The notes under the pieces: generated by a model
Databases searched by the model: none
Told to the model about the DNA's origin: nothing
What the model saw: only the letters and a program-made list of their open reading frames with translations
DNA from: Sinohyriopsis cumingii
Taxonomy: Eukaryota; Mollusca; Bivalvia; Unionida; Unionidae
DNA: 64,000 bases
NCBI GenBank assembly: GCA_028554795.2
Contig: CM068842.1
Span: forward strand, 28,907,077-28,971,076
Reading direction: 5' to 3'
Position numbers and translations under genes: made by a program
Shown here: piece after piece, positions 32,846 to 44,902 of the stretch
Layout of the letters: the number at the start of each line of letters is the position of its first letter
Position numbering within the stretch: position 1 is the stretch's first letter

Positions 32846-35800
32846 ATGGATACAGAAGACAGCACAGACAGTGAAAATAGGATACTCATTTGGCAATGGA
32901 ACTGCAGAGGACTAAAAAAGAACCATGGGGAACTTTCTGCAGCCATTGCCAATACCAATCCTAAACCAAGCATTATTTGCTTGCAAGAAACCTATCTAAC
33001 CAATGCAAACAATAAAATACCCAAAATTAGTGAGTACCATACAACATACACAAAAAATAGAACCAATAACACAAGAGGGGGAGGATTAGCCATTTATATA
33101 CACAACTCGGTTACCGAAACTTATGAAGCTAATCCTACCATAGACCTAAATGGGAGTCCCATAGAGTATCTAGTCATAAATATTAAACTTAAAAATAAAA
33201 CAATAAACATATATAACATATATGATCCAGGTAGCTCTAGCCTAAATCCCATACAAAACTATATAGATATATTTAAAGAAAGGGGTCAACACACAATTAT
33301 CTGCGGAGACTTTAATGCACACAATCCAGAGTGGGGAGGCGACCATACTGATACCAGGGGGAAAAACCTAGAAAAGTACACAATGGAACATCAATTAGTA
33401 ATACTAAACACAGGAACACCCACCAGATTAGACCCAGGAACAGGAAAGCTAACCCCTATAGACATAACTATTGCCACACCCAGCATAGCACTAATCAGCG
33501 AATGGGAAGTACTACATCAAAGCACCCTGGGCAGCGACCACTTCCCCATATGCACAACAATATACACACAAAAAACTAAGCAACAAACTAAAATCATACC
33601 AAAATGGAAAACTGAAAAAGCTGATTGGAATACATTCTACAAATCATTAGAAAAAATTACACTAGGGGAACTACATAACCACGACAGCAGCCAATTTTAT
33701 GAAGCCATAACTCAAGCTATCAACAAAGCAGCTACAATCAGTATACCGAAAACACAGAATAAAATAAAACAAACACCTATACCATGGTGGACAGAGGAAT
33801 GCCGAATAGCAATTCAGGCCAAAAAGAAAGCACTAAATCGGTTCAAACATACTAAAGTAACAGCAGTCTTCCTCGAATACAAACGTAAAGAAGCCATAAC
33901 TCGGACTACAATTAAGGACTCCAAAATCAACTCATGGCGAAAATACTGCTCCACACTTAACCATCATAGCAACTCAAAACAAGTGTGGGGAAAGATTAGA
34001 ACCATGAAAGGAAACACACCAAAATCAACACCAAAAATTCCTGGTGCGGACACTAACGAAGAAAAAGCCAAACAACTGGCCCAACATTTTGCAAACTCTA
34101 GCAGCAACAGCAATCACACCAAGGACTTCATGAAACAAACCACCATTCTCGAAACGGAATTTCCGCACCTATTTAACGATCAAACAAACAACGAAAATAC
34201 ACCACTAAATGATTTATTTAATATAAATGAATGGAGAAAGGCGTTACGTAACAAAAAATCAACATCTCCAGGTGAAGACCTGTTAGGCTACGAATTTTAC
34301 AAAAAAATACCTCCAAACATGGAAAATATAATTCTCCAACTAATTAACCAAATATGGCAAACAGGGAGCATACCAACGACATGGAAACAAGCAATAGTCA
34401 TTGCCATACCCAAACCCGGGAAAGACCCTACAAATATTAATTCCTACCGCCCAATCTCCCTGACCAACACCCTGTGTAAACTTATGGAGACTATGATAAA
34501 TAACCGATTAAAACACCACCTAGAACAAAACAAATTATTATCAGAGAATCAAAGCGGATTTAGACCTAGACGATCTACTATAGATCAACTCATCCGGCTA
34601 GAAGCCAACATCAAACTTGCTTTCAATGCAAAAAGGAAGAAAGACCGACATCTTATTGCGATCTTCTTAGATCTAGAAAAAGCCTTTGACATGGTGTGGA
34701 CCAAAGGACTCGTATCCAAACTCAACCAGTATGGTATTACAGGACGCATGCACTGCTGGATCTCTAACTTTCTAACTGGAAGACAGATTAAAACAAGAGT
34801 AGGGGATGCACACTCAGAAAAACACACATTGGAAAATGGAACACCACAAGGGAGTGTGATTAGCCCCACTCTATTCAACATCATGATCAATGAACTCAGC
34901 AAATACGTCAACACCAACCAAGTGGAACTTTCACAATTTGCTGATGATAGTGGTATCTGGAAAGCAGGCAACCCAAACAGCCAAGAAATTATCAAACAAA
35001 TTCAACTCAACCTAGACAAGATAGGAACCTGGGCTGACAATTGGGGCTTCAAAATATCCAAAACCAAAACTGTAGGAATGCTTTTTTCCCCAACGAATAA
35101 GTGTAAAATAACATACCCTAAATTATATCTACAAAAAACACCAATAAACTTTGTCAAAAATACATACTTTCTAGGAATGTTGCTGGATGAACAATTAAAC
35201 TGGCAATCTCATATTACCAACATCATACAGAGATGCAATAAAGATCTAAATCTACTTAAAAACATAAAGGGAACAACATGGGGAGCAGATCAACAAAGGA
35301 TGTTAATGATATATAGGTCACTGATTAGATCCAAATTAGACTATGGCTGCCAGGTATATGCATCGGCAAGCACAAAACTACTTCACAAACTAAACAACAT
35401 ACAGTATAAAGCACTAAGGCTCTGCACAGGAACACTTCCAAACATTGCCCTAGAAGAACTACAAATCCTTACAGGGGATTTACCCCTATACCTAAGAAGG
35501 GAGGAACAAACCCTTAGGTATGCCACCAGGAACTCCATACACTCGGATAATAACCCCACCAAAAGTACAATCACCAAATGCCGACTAACATTTAGGCCAA
35601 AACTTGTCCCAAATCCACCGGCAGCCAATAAGGTACATACGCTCTGTACCGAAATAGGACAATGGGGACTACAAGCTGAACAACACCAATTAATAGACAT
35701 AACACCATGGAAAAATAGGACTCCAGACATCAACCTGACAGCACAAAAAATTGGATCCAAAAACGAAAACCCAATAGGACTCTTAGCAGAAATACAAAAG

Positions 35801-36709
35801 ATCATAACGGAAGAGTACCCGACTCATGTTAAAATCTACACAGATGGCTCCAAATCGCAAGAGTTAAAAAGAACGGGAGCAGCTGTGGTTATCCCAGAAT
35901 ATAACATCGAAATAACTGAAAGACTCCCAGACGACTGCTCAATCTACACAGCTGAATTTTGGGCCATAAATGAGGCTCTAAACTGGATTACACTTTCAAC
36001 CACAAAACAACACGTAATCATCACCAACTCCCTCAGTGTACTTAAATCACTAGAATCTGGTATTTCCAAAAGTAGAGCAAATCTCATGGAAAAAGCGCTA
36101 CAAACAATAAGGGAAATAGATACCAAACAACAGAAACTAACATTCCTGTGGGTACCCTCACACATTAACCTACCAGGAAATGATAAAGCAGACCTAAGTG
36201 CAAAATCCAGCCTCACAAAAAATACCTATCTGACCATGCAATATAGCGTTACAGAAATATATAGTCAAATAACTCAGAAAATCAACCATAAATGGCAACA
36301 AACATGGGACAACAGCATCAAGGGCAGACACCTATACCAATGGCAAAAAAAGGTGGAGAGACATATTACAATACCTAGAACACTGCAAAGCCCAGATATC
36401 AGAATCATAAATCGAATAAGGACCGCTAAAACCTTACTCAAGGGAAGCTTTGGAAGACATCTCAACAAAGGAATGGACAACCACACCCACTGTCCCCATT
36501 GCACCAGCACAGAGACCCTGGAACACGTTTTTAATCAGTGCACCTATTACCACTCGCACAGAATGGAATTTCAAAAACAACAAAAGAAAATCGGATCGCC
36601 CTACAAATATCCAGACTTCATAAATCCCAAAACAAACAGCAACAAAGACCTAACATACAAAAACATAATAACATACTTAAAACAAATAAACAAGTATGAC
36701 AAGATATAA
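32846..36709 (+). CDS. Retrotransposon ORF2: AP endonuclease, reverse transcriptase, RNase H
   Basis: This 1287-residue polyprotein is open throughout. The APE endonuclease domain (1-240) shows WNCRGL, CLQETYL, CGDFNAHNPEWG and the GSDHFPI signature. The reverse transcriptase (about 450-770) has AIPKPGKDPTNINSYRPISL, FLDLEKAFDMVW, GTPQGSVISPTLFN, and FADD. RNase H (about 995-1125) has Asp1000 in YTDGS, Glu1037, and Asp1113 in GNDKAD, but the third acidic position is Asn1061 (TNSLS) instead of the usual Asp. A C-terminal CCHC-type cluster (CPHC...H...C) follows near 1215. Only the RNase H change points to lost function; endonuclease and RT residues look complete. Confidence 0.92.
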   Translation: MDTEDSTDSENRILIWQWNCRGLKKNHGELSAAIANTNPKPSIICLQETYLTNANNKIPKISEYHTTYTKNRTNNTRGGGLAIYIHNSVTETYEANPTIDLNGSPIEYLVINIKLKNKTINIYNIYDPGSSSLNPIQNYIDIFKERGQHTIICGDFNAHNPEWGGDHTDTRGKNLEKYTMEHQLVILNTGTPTRLDPGTGKLTPIDITIATPSIALISEWEVLHQSTLGSDHFPICTTIYTQKTKQQTKIIPKWKTEKADWNTFYKSLEKITLGELHNHDSSQFYEAITQAINKAATISIPKTQNKIKQTPIPWWTEECRIAIQAKKKALNRFKHTKVTAVFLEYKRKEAITRTTIKDSKINSWRKYCSTLNHHSNSKQVWGKIRTMKGNTPKSTPKIPGADTNEEKAKQLAQHFANSSSNSNHTKDFMKQTTILETEFPHLFNDQTNNENTPLNDLFNINEWRKALRNKKSTSPGEDLLGYEFYKKIPPNMENIILQLINQIWQTGSIPTTWKQAIVIAIPKPGKDPTNINSYRPISLTNTLCKLMETMINNRLKHHLEQNKLLSENQSGFRPRRSTIDQLIRLEANIKLAFNAKRKKDRHLIAIFLDLEKAFDMVWTKGLVSKLNQYGITGRMHCWISNFLTGRQIKTRVGDAHSEKHTLENGTPQGSVISPTLFNIMINELSKYVNTNQVELSQFADDSGIWKAGNPNSQEIIKQIQLNLDKIGTWADNWGFKISKTKTVGMLFSPTNKCKITYPKLYLQKTPINFVKNTYFLGMLLDEQLNWQSHITNIIQRCNKDLNLLKNIKGTTWGADQQRMLMIYRSLIRSKLDYGCQVYASASTKLLHKLNNIQYKALRLCTGTLPNIALEELQILTGDLPLYLRREEQTLRYATRNSIHSDNNPTKSTITKCRLTFRPKLVPNPPAANKVHTLCTEIGQWGLQAEQHQLIDITPWKNRTPDINLTAQKIGSKNENPIGLLAEIQKIITEEYPTHVKIYTDGSKSQELKRTGAAVVIPEYNIEITERLPDDCSIYTAEFWAINEALNWITLSTTKQHVIITNSLSVLKSLESGISKSRANLMEKALQTIREIDTKQQKLTFLWVPSHINLPGNDKADLSAKSSLTKNTYLTMQYSVTEIYSQITQKINHKWQQTWDNSIKGRHLYQWQKKVERHITIPRTLQSPDIRIINRIRTAKTLLKGSFGRHLNKGMDNHTHCPHCTSTETLEHVFNQCTYYHSHRMEFQKQQKKIGSPYKYPDFINPKTNSNKDLTYKNIITYLKQINKYDKI

Positions 36710-37431
36710 CCCAATGAGTTGAAAGCATCAATTGCTAGCTGAAAAGCACACTCAAGGTTAAAAATACAAACAGGATAACACAAAATACAGGCTACCAAAC
36801 ACACATCAATAACGAGAACAGGTACCTTTGAGAAGTCCCCAGGACCTGATTACTCAGCAAAGGTGCCTCGATATATAAAAAAAGAAGAATAACTAACTTT
36901 ACAAACAATACAAATCTTTACAAAAAAAATAAAAAATTATTAAATAAAATAAAATAGCAATTTTAAAAATAAAAACTAAAAATAAAATAAAATAAACTAA
37001 CGAAAAGGGAAAGGGAAAAAAAAAAAAAAAAAAAACAACAACAAAAAAACTATCTTTAAGAAAATGGGGAGACAGGCACCTTTCATAAGTCCACCCGGAC
37101 CTGAGTATTCAGCAAAGGTGCCTGCACCCATAAAATTATTAAAATACATGCATGTACCAATCTTCCCTTCTCTACCTTCCAACTTTGCATGTATATATTC
37201 TGACTATAACATCTAAGGTCTGACAACAAGAACAGAATACATTAACTCCCTAAATTTAGATATATAAGGTGACATAAGCCCAGTCATCAGGACCCCCCGC
37301 ACAAGGCGGAACTAAACTAAAGTCACAACAAAACTTATCATTAATAACACACTACACAGGGAGCACAGGACTTTTTTCAGACCACGTGCTGACAATTTTA
37401 ACTATTAAAAAAAAAAAAAAAAAAAAAAATA
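36710..37431 (+). other. Retrotransposon 3' region with two related hairpins and A-rich tract
   Basis: Two related hairpin units lie at 36821-36867 and about 37074-37124. Each has the form GGYACCTTT, then a loop with GGACCTGA, then CAAAGGTGCC. They flank an A-rich stretch (36880-37060). The element seems to end at the A run 37407-37430. Hairpins near the 3' end may be recognised by the reverse transcriptase, and duplication of the unit is unusual. Confidence 0.6.
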
Positions 37432-38167
37432 TTATTATTATATTAGAGTTTGAGGCACAATGATAATTAAGATAATGGTGTGTGGCAGTTGAGCAGAAGG
37501 GGACTCCAACAAGAAAAGACCAGCAACTCACAACAACGATGACAGAAAGAAGACACAGACATCGGTCAATTGCCTCAAAAGAAGCTCTCACATTGGCTAT
37601 TAGAGGGCTCTTCAGACATACCAAATTTTTGTGGCCCTAATTCAATATGATCATTTTTGGACACCGCCATCAAAATTCAAAACTTAAAAATTACAATACA
37701 AGAACTGAAAGTAACGGGTGACAAACACCTAATTGATTGGCATAATTTATGTTTTTTTTTTTATATACATACACAAAAGTACACTCTGTACATAAACAAA
37801 AGAAAAGAAAACTGCTATAGGTTAACATAAACAAATCTAACAACTATCAAGATCAGGATAATTACAGTGGCTAACACGACATTGATATATTTAACGTCCA
37901 TTAGTACAACTGGACTCGATTTGAACAATAGGCTTTGGCGTTTCTAACAACATGGACCTGTGACGTCGGGCTCCTCCTGGACTCATGCCTTCCCTCCTTT
38001 GCCACGGACAGACATTTTAATTAAGTAATGCGGTCATCGCATATAAACACGGGGATGTAGTGGCACCATTCCTACAAACCCGATCAAATAAATAGCCTGG
38101 TCATCAGGCATTAACAAGACGCAAAAGTACTAGTACGTAAGCGTCTATAATTCAATATTCATTCATT
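37432..38167. other. Flank after the retrotransposon, no gene seen
   Basis: This AT-rich sequence has no recognisable gene or match to element 1. If the retrotransposon inserted within element 1, the rest of that element should resume here, but I see no such sequence. The right end of element 1 may thus lie close to 9640. Confidence 0.5.
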
Positions 38168-38206
38168 CAGTCTAACCATCCATTGTCAACTCATCCTCCT
38201 ACGAAG

Positions 38207-38560
38207 ATGCGCTCCAAACTAGCTAAGCTAAACGAAGCCTACGTGAATTTGCATAGGGTCAGACACAGTCTGATACCGAAGCCTGAAAAGACAGAGAATG
38301 TGAGAATGTTAAAAGTCACTGAAGACCTGATAGAAGAGCTCTTCAGAGAAGAAGTGAACAGGGAGAAAGAAGAATGGACAGAGAAGTACAGACTTCAGAA
38401 ACAGCAGAGATAGCAGCAACAGCAGCAGCAGCAACCTGAACCTGACAGAGGCTTTGTCGATTGTCGTATCGACACCAAAGAGTTCTTCTTCTCTTTCCGA
38501 AGAAGCAGACCTATCGTCAGAAAGTCTATCGTCAGAGGATGTCGCATTCTTAGAAACTAA
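38207..38560 (+). pseudogene. Degraded copy of element-2 module gene 1, outside the element
   Basis: The DNA matches 27955-28314 closely over its whole length, with about one change in 15-20 bases. The frame from the ATG at 38207 meets a TAG at 38411-38413, in what is the polyQ tract of the intact gene, so the product is cut after 68 codons; the polyQ tract is also shorter. Homology starts near 38168 (matching 27916) and stops near 38574, before the stem-loop. The promoter block, the stem-loop and the downstream box are absent. It is a remnant of another element copy or an RNA-derived copy. Confidence 0.8.
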
Positions 38561-38574
38561 AAGATTGCCATATA

Positions 38575-38910
38575 ACATTAAAGTGTCCACAACTGCCGTG
38601 TAATTTCGAAGATACAATCTAAAAACTCGACATTGCACATCGAATTTTCAACCAGAGCTGTGTAATTCAACGGATGAAATCTAAATACTCAACATGAGAT
38701 AGAACTTTCAACATAAATACTTTGAACCAATATGTAAATTAGGAATTCTCGACGTATGACATTGAAATTTCAACCACCGCCGAGTAATTCAAACGACACA
38801 ATCTAAAACATCGACCTAGAGAATGGAACTTTTTAAGGACAAGCATATTTTTTTTATACAACACGTGAAATTGGAATTCTCGACATACGACATCGAAATT
38901 TCAACTGCAA
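38575..38910. repeat. Diverged tandem repeat array, about 90-170-bp units
   Basis: Related segments recur: AATTTCAACNAC, GTGTAATTCAA, ACAATCTAAAA and TCTCGACATACGACATCGAAATT. The copies have diverged and unit length varies. No gene is visible. Nothing else stands out until about 39300. Confidence 0.55.
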
Positions 38911-40015
38911 CTTTCTCATTGGATCAGCTTTTGTCCGCTACGGCGCCTCATACTTGTCTGCTTGTTTACGTCGAGAGGTTCCGTTTGATTTGAAACGCCA
39001 GTTATCTGTGTTAGGCAAACTGATGAATTAACTAAGTTTTGTGCATTTGTTTATTCCCTTGATGCTATTCATTTTTTAAGTTTGGTAGGGGGATAGGTAC
39101 AAACAAACGCGAGGGTCTGCCAATATTATAATCTCTCTCTATCTCTCAGAAGATGTCAGTGCATTGCATGCATGGAAATTTCACTATTTTTAACAGAAGA
39201 CAAATACTTTCAAAAATATGAAAGTATTTGGCTCCTCTTCCTATGCCTATGCAATATTTCTTCATCTGTAAGTCGGTTGTTATCTTGGAAAATATTTTAA
39301 AAAATTAAATTACTATATTAACTTGTATGGCCAGTGTTCATTTACTATATTAACTTGTATGGCAGGAGTTAGAAAATGTAATGTGTTAAACGGTGTTATA
39401 GGTCAAATGCTCTGCTTGTTAGGGTTGTGGTTGTTTTTAAATCCATGATTTATATATATATTTTTCAAGGTGGTTTGGATCCATTTCATAGTGAATTTTA
39501 ACTGAAAATAATACAATTGTGGGATACATGCTGGCTTTTTATCATATACTATTTTCTGCATTGCAGGTGTGTATCCTTTGATTTTCATAAAAAAATTTTT
39601 TATGTAACTGGGTTTTGTTAAAAAATAGTGAGATTAGTAAGCCAGGGTTTTTCATGAGCATTACTGAGCTTGAGTTTGTCATGAAATTTGTCTTGCGGAC
39701 AAAGCCGGTTGTCTTGCGGACAAAGCTGGTTAAAAACCGAGCATCATAATCCAAGTAAGCCAGAAGATGACTATTGGTTCTTCAAAAAATAAAAAAATAG
39801 CTAACTGTCACATGTTAATTGAAACTCATTTTAAAGTGGACGAGAGCTAGTTAAACATTTTAACCTGGATAGTACTGGTTAATTCAGCCATGATTCGTAC
39901 ATAGATTAATACTAGTGATCTATTTTCAATCTTAGTACAAATCCGGGTGTTAGCTTGGCCTTCAAACAAACAAATATATTAATGAAATGTGACCCAAGTT
40001 TTTTTATTTTTAAAA
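38911..40015. other. Host intergenic or intronic DNA with small duplications
   Basis: No gene is supported. Two short duplications stand out: TACTATATTAACTTGTATGGC (about 39307 and 39342) and TCTTGCGGACAAAGC (about 39691 and 39712). Confidence 0.5.
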
Positions 40016-40140
40016 AGATCGCCATCGATGTTATTAGGTAGGAATGATCCGTCATCAATGTTATTAGGTGGAAATGATCAGTCATCAATATCATTAGGTG
40101 GAAATGATCAGTCATCAATGTTATTAAGATGGTAATGATC
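40016..40140. repeat. About four 30-bp tandem repeats
   Basis: Units of the form GATCAGTCATCAATGTTATT followed by AGGTGGAAAT repeat about four times with few changes. Confidence 0.85.
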
Positions 40141-40759
40141 TGTAGTATTCATGCAGCAATTTCTGGCATTGTATAGTTGTTTCCACCAGCCCTCTCATGT
40201 GGAGAAAAGAGACCAACATTCTACATGATGATGACAGTGCAATATGTTTGCACCAACACATTCATGTGTGGATACAATAATATAAAGAGCAATTTAATGT
40301 TTGCAATACCTTCTTTGTATAGGGAAGCATTAGCAACGCTAAACAACAAAATTAAAAATTGCAAGTGCGTTAGTGCGGCAAACGCCAAAGAAAATATTAA
40401 AATGTAGATAGTGCATGAAGAGGGTTCTGTTGTATAATTAAAAAATATATCAGATAATTATTAAAGTTTCTGTTGCTTATTATGACTTCAAAATTATCAT
40501 GTCAAAAACACCAATTTGTATTCAATAATTGGATATATCATAGATAATAGAAACAAACAGCTAAACACATTTCATTGGGTTCTGTATTTGTACTAAATCA
40601 ATCCACAAGTGATATAGCCAATAATTTTGAAAGAAACCGCTTCAACTTAAGTATTTTATGATCTATGACAGAGTGGTCCAACTACAAGACTTTGTGTCGT
40701 TATTTTCTCACGCTTAAGATTTATAATTATAGTATAATTGATCCAAAATGTATAGGCTT

Positions 40760-41520
40760 TATCATTACTCCAGGTGCAAGCCATCCACAGTTTAGCTCAG
40801 GACTGTGATGTACAATTCAAAATTATTGTGCTGAAACCATCCTTATGTCGGAGATGGTAACATCAGCCTTTGACTGCCAAATTAATGGGCTTCTGTCTTA
40901 CCTAATCTGCTAGTCATCCACCATCTTTGATGAAGGTACAGTCAAGAACTAAAATTTCTGTGCAGAAACCATTTTTAAAAAAAATTTTTGTTGGTTACCA
41001 TGGTCTGTCTGACCCTTTAACTGATAGACTTCTTCCTTCCCAAAGTGTAAGCTACACACAGTATTTGGTCTCTTTCTTTTACCTTCTCATCCCAAATGCA
41101 CAAAGCTTTTTCCATTCCCAAAAGGCTAACTATTCACAGTGTGTTACAAGTGTACAAAGTAGAACCAATGCTATTGTGCAGAAACCATTTTCTTATTTCA
41201 GTTAGTGATCATAACATTTGACCTTCTGACTGACAAAGTTATCCACAAAGTTTGGTCCTGATATGTGACATAGAACTAATGCAATTGTGCAAAAGCCATT
41301 TTTCTTACGTCAGTCTCACTGACCTTGACCCCAATTCAAAAATCAACAGTCTTCTTCCTTATTCCAAGTGCAAACTATCCACAAAGAATGGTCCAGGTAT
41401 GAGATGTACAATTTAACGTGATGTTTGTTTGCAGAAACTATGTTTCTTCTTTCAGTTAGTGATCTTAAACTTTGAACCTGGAATCGTTAGATTTATTCGT
41501 TACACTAAAGTGCAAGCCAT
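40760..41520. repeat. Diverged dispersed repeat, 'gaccttgacc' family
   Basis: Loosely periodic segments read like GTGCAGAAACCATTTTTCTT, CAGTGACCTTGACC and CAAAGTTTGGTCC. The same family recurs at about 51660-52340. No coding sequence is seen. Confidence 0.6.
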
Positions 41521-41631
41521 CTAGAAAATTCAGTGAAAGTACATATTGTGGAACTTTATTGTGGTAATGAAAAGGTAATGGACAGATGGCAGGACAGACA
41601 GGGTCATAGCCTAATGCACTCCACCAAAGTG

Positions 41632-41632
<1 letters not shown>

Positions 41633-41662
<30 letters not shown>
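41633..41662. repeat. (TG)n microsatellite
   Basis: About 15 uninterrupted TG dinucleotides. Confidence 0.95.
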
Positions 41663-41665
<3 letters not shown>

Positions 41666-41689
41666 TTTTAATTTTTAACGTAGCTTTAA

Positions 41690-41985
41690 TAACTTTTCAG
41701 TCCTATCGCTACGATGTCTGCAGTGTGGCAGTTTATTTTTTTATGGTTAAGTCCAGCACTGGGGCATCATGCCACAGACATGAAGCATGATATCCCACCC
41801 AGTTACATTATCCTGACACCAGGCCGACCAGTCCTAACACTAACCTCTTAATGCTGAGCGCCAAGCGAGGTAGCTGTTAGTACCATTTTTGTAAGTCTTT
41901 GGTATGACTTGGCTGGGATCGAACCCACAACCTCCTGCATCCGAGGTGGACGCTCTAACCACTAGGTCACCTCCACCGAAGTGGC
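41690..41985 (-). mobile_element. tRNA-derived SINE, copy 1
   Basis: Read on the minus strand, the right end is tRNA-like: an A-box-like TGGTTAGAGCG (41961-41951) and a B box GGTTCGATCCC (about 41924-41914) at tRNA spacing. A body of about 230 bp with AGCTACCTCGCTTGG follows. About 85% similar over its length to copy 2 at 48050-48362. Confidence 0.8.
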
Positions 41986-44813
41986 AGATGTATAAAATTA
42001 CAATTGGTCTACAAAACACCTGTTGCAAGAGTAAAACAAAGTATAATTCAAAGATAAATGAAAATTAATTAAAGAATACATGTGCTGCTGGAATTTAGAG
42101 AAATGCAACCAGTTAAAAGCTGCCAAGCTCATTCAGTAAATATCAGATAAAATACAAAAAAGATGCTATATAGTTTGCATGTTTTTATTTTATCTTAATG
42201 GTTATTACAGTACTTTGAAAATAACAAATGAATAAAATATCAAAAGGATATAATTATAATTTATTTCCATCAATTATTAGAGATAATGCATGCATGAAGC
42301 ACCTGTGATCTGCCCTTTGCAAATGATTATATAATAATTTAAAGAACAGTATATACTCATGAGAACAATTAGGCGGATAGTTAAAAGAGATAATTTCGTC
42401 TTAATGGAGATAGGTCTGCCATAAATTTCCAGCTTCTTCATTAAGTAGTGGGACATTTCATACACAACTTATTTTTGCTACTTTTGACTGCAAAAGTTTG
42501 CTAAAAAAAACCCCAAATAAAATACTGAGAACTAGGTTGTTGAGAATAATCATGGCACACATTGCCTCCAAAGAAAAACTACAAATCATGAAAATTTAAC
42601 AAGTGGACTGTCAAAAAATGTAGATTTGCCCCAAATGGAACTCAACTACACATCTTAACACATTCACTAGGACTTTGCTCACTTTCCTGTTCATGTCACA
42701 TGGGAATTTGGAGTGAAGATCGGTGTAAACCAAACATAAAATCAGCTTTCAGGAAAATTTGTGGAAGAAAGCATGAAATCACTTTTTTCTGACATCTGAG
42801 CTCATTTTACATAAACTTTAGGAAACAAACTGGACAATTTCTTTGATCTGCAAGCCTTTTCAAGCAAATTACTGAAACTAAGCAAAATACTGCATAAATA
42901 TAAAATGGGCACAAAGTTAGTCAAGTTTTCATACGACAAAACGCACCAATTTGTTCAATAAAACATCACCTCCCCCTTCTCAATTTTGGTATGATCCGAG
43001 TTACATTTATATGCTTTGGAAGAGTGCAATATCAGAATTATGGAATGGGTTTTGGAAATGTCATATCACTGACATAAGTGCTGAAGTGATTTATGCACAT
43101 TCTTGCAAAGGCAACATAAATTATACTAAAAAATATCGAGCAGAAATTTCTGAAGTACAGTCCCCCAGCATCAACCAACCAAAAAGTAACAAAATTTTAT
43201 TGCTAGGGTTTAATGAAAAAAGAAAATATTAAACTCCACCCACTCCAAGGAACAGAGAAATGAGTTCATAGAACATGAATGCCCTGTCACCCCACAAACA
43301 TAAATTTTATACAACCAGGAAGTTAAATATGCATGAAACTGACCAGTTCACAAGAAATACTGAGTCTGATATGTAGGTCACAGTGGCCTAATTTCAGTAG
43401 ATGACATTATGTTCAATAAGACAGATATATAAAAAAACAATGTTTATTGGACATATTGAACCTGAGAAAATGACCTAAGCACGTCTTTAACGAAAGTCAT
43501 TGAAGCTTAAAATTTAAACCTACTCTTTCTAGTAACTGTCATACACATCAAGAGGCATCTGTTTACCAATTTACATGTATTTGGGGTTAATAAATGAGAA
43601 ACTGACCAAAATTCAAACTATACCAATGTCAATGAAGCTTGAAATGTATATCAGTGACTCAATACCAAGCTGCATATTTCTAGGGCTAATATGCCTGAGA
43701 AAGTAACCTAAATGCAATACTTAAATGAAGTAGGTTACAGAATCCTCATTCTTACAGGATGGCATAGTACTTACCAAGATGTATCACTCTTTGATATTGT
43801 CTGAGAAACTAAAGGCAAAATTTGAGCAAAGTCACTGAAGCATGTAAAGTAAGTCAAACTGACACTCTTTTAGTAAGATAGTGCTTTCTCCACCAAGATG
43901 CAAATACATATCAAACTGTATGACTCTGGGATAACAAAAATAGAAAGATAAAACAGAACAAGCAATGAAGAAACGGAAGTACAGCAGGGCATAAAAGCAT
44001 AACACAGTATGCTCCTTTGACATTTACGGCATACCAATAAAACAAAAAAATATTAATACAGTAATGCACTGGGAAAATAATACCTATGTATTTAATTTTT
44101 TCAGCGCATAGGGAGAGGAAAATAAGCTAACATTTTGAATAAAAAAGGGAGGTAATGCATGATTGACTGATGACAATCCATAACAATCCATTCACTACTG
44201 AAATAATAAATTGCTGAATGGCCCTGAAATTACCATTCAGTCATGAATATTTACACTTCCATGAAGTATACAAGAGAACTTTAGATGAGATGTATTTGAT
44301 AAAAGTTCCCCTCAGAGGTGGTGAAACACATTGCACATACAAAGGCCTTGGTAAACTGATGCAGATAATTCTACTTCTACAATGAACATGTCAATACAAA
44401 ATGTATATGATTGAATCCCATACTGATCATGGGGAACAAAACTACACAGAAGTAATAAGAGCAGTTATCTGGTACAGTAAATGCAGACAAGTACAGCAAA
44501 TGACGGACACACTAAGAAATACAAATACCTCTTATGATGGATGATTATTAATGACATGTAGATGAAATAGATGCAACAAAGTTTCAAGTAAATCAGCCCA
44601 GTTGTTGTATTAAGAACAGTTTCCTATTTGTGTATTGTACAATTTACTAGCAAGGAACTACCTCCCCATAAAAATACATTCATGAATCCCTTCCTTTTGC
44701 TAAATTTTTGATGAAATTCAGCACATTAGTGAAAAGTTAGATGCACCTAGACTAGAAGACTATCTTTTTTTATCTTATGCAACAAATTGGACACAACATG
44801 TATATAATAAACT

Positions 44814-44820
<7 letters not shown>
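41986..44820. other. Host DNA, no gene seen
   Basis: AT-rich sequence with weak repeats of the AAATGTAGGTCACAGTGGCC family near 43370-43850. I see no gene. Confidence 0.5.
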
Positions 44821-44882
<62 letters not shown>

Positions 44883-44902
44883 ATAGAGAGAGAGAGAGAG
44901 AA
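44821..44902. repeat. (TA)n and (GA)n microsatellites
   Basis: About 27 TA repeats at 44821-44875, followed by (AG)n at 44885-44902. Confidence 0.95.

Larger units (their letters stand above)
30373..37431 (+). mobile_element. Non-LTR retrotransposon (APE-RT-RNase H type), 3' portion
   Basis: This is the continuation of the element begun near 9650. It carries the rest of ORF1 (zinc knuckles), ORF2 (endonuclease, reverse transcriptase, RNase H) and a 0.7-kb 3' region with a 24-base A run at 37407-37430. Presence of RNase H after the reverse transcriptase places it among I-type clades (I, Nimb and relatives) rather than CR1 or RTE. The two ORFs are separated by 42 nt. Without the Polinton it would be about 7.3 kb. 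Confidence 0.85.

Noticed and set aside
40177-40407. Small open frame of 76 residues in host DNA
   Set aside because: No recognisable domain, AT-rich context, not different from chance.
44821-44902. CRISPR-like or satellite structure at the TA/GA tract
   Set aside because: It is a simple microsatellite with no spacers or repeat units.
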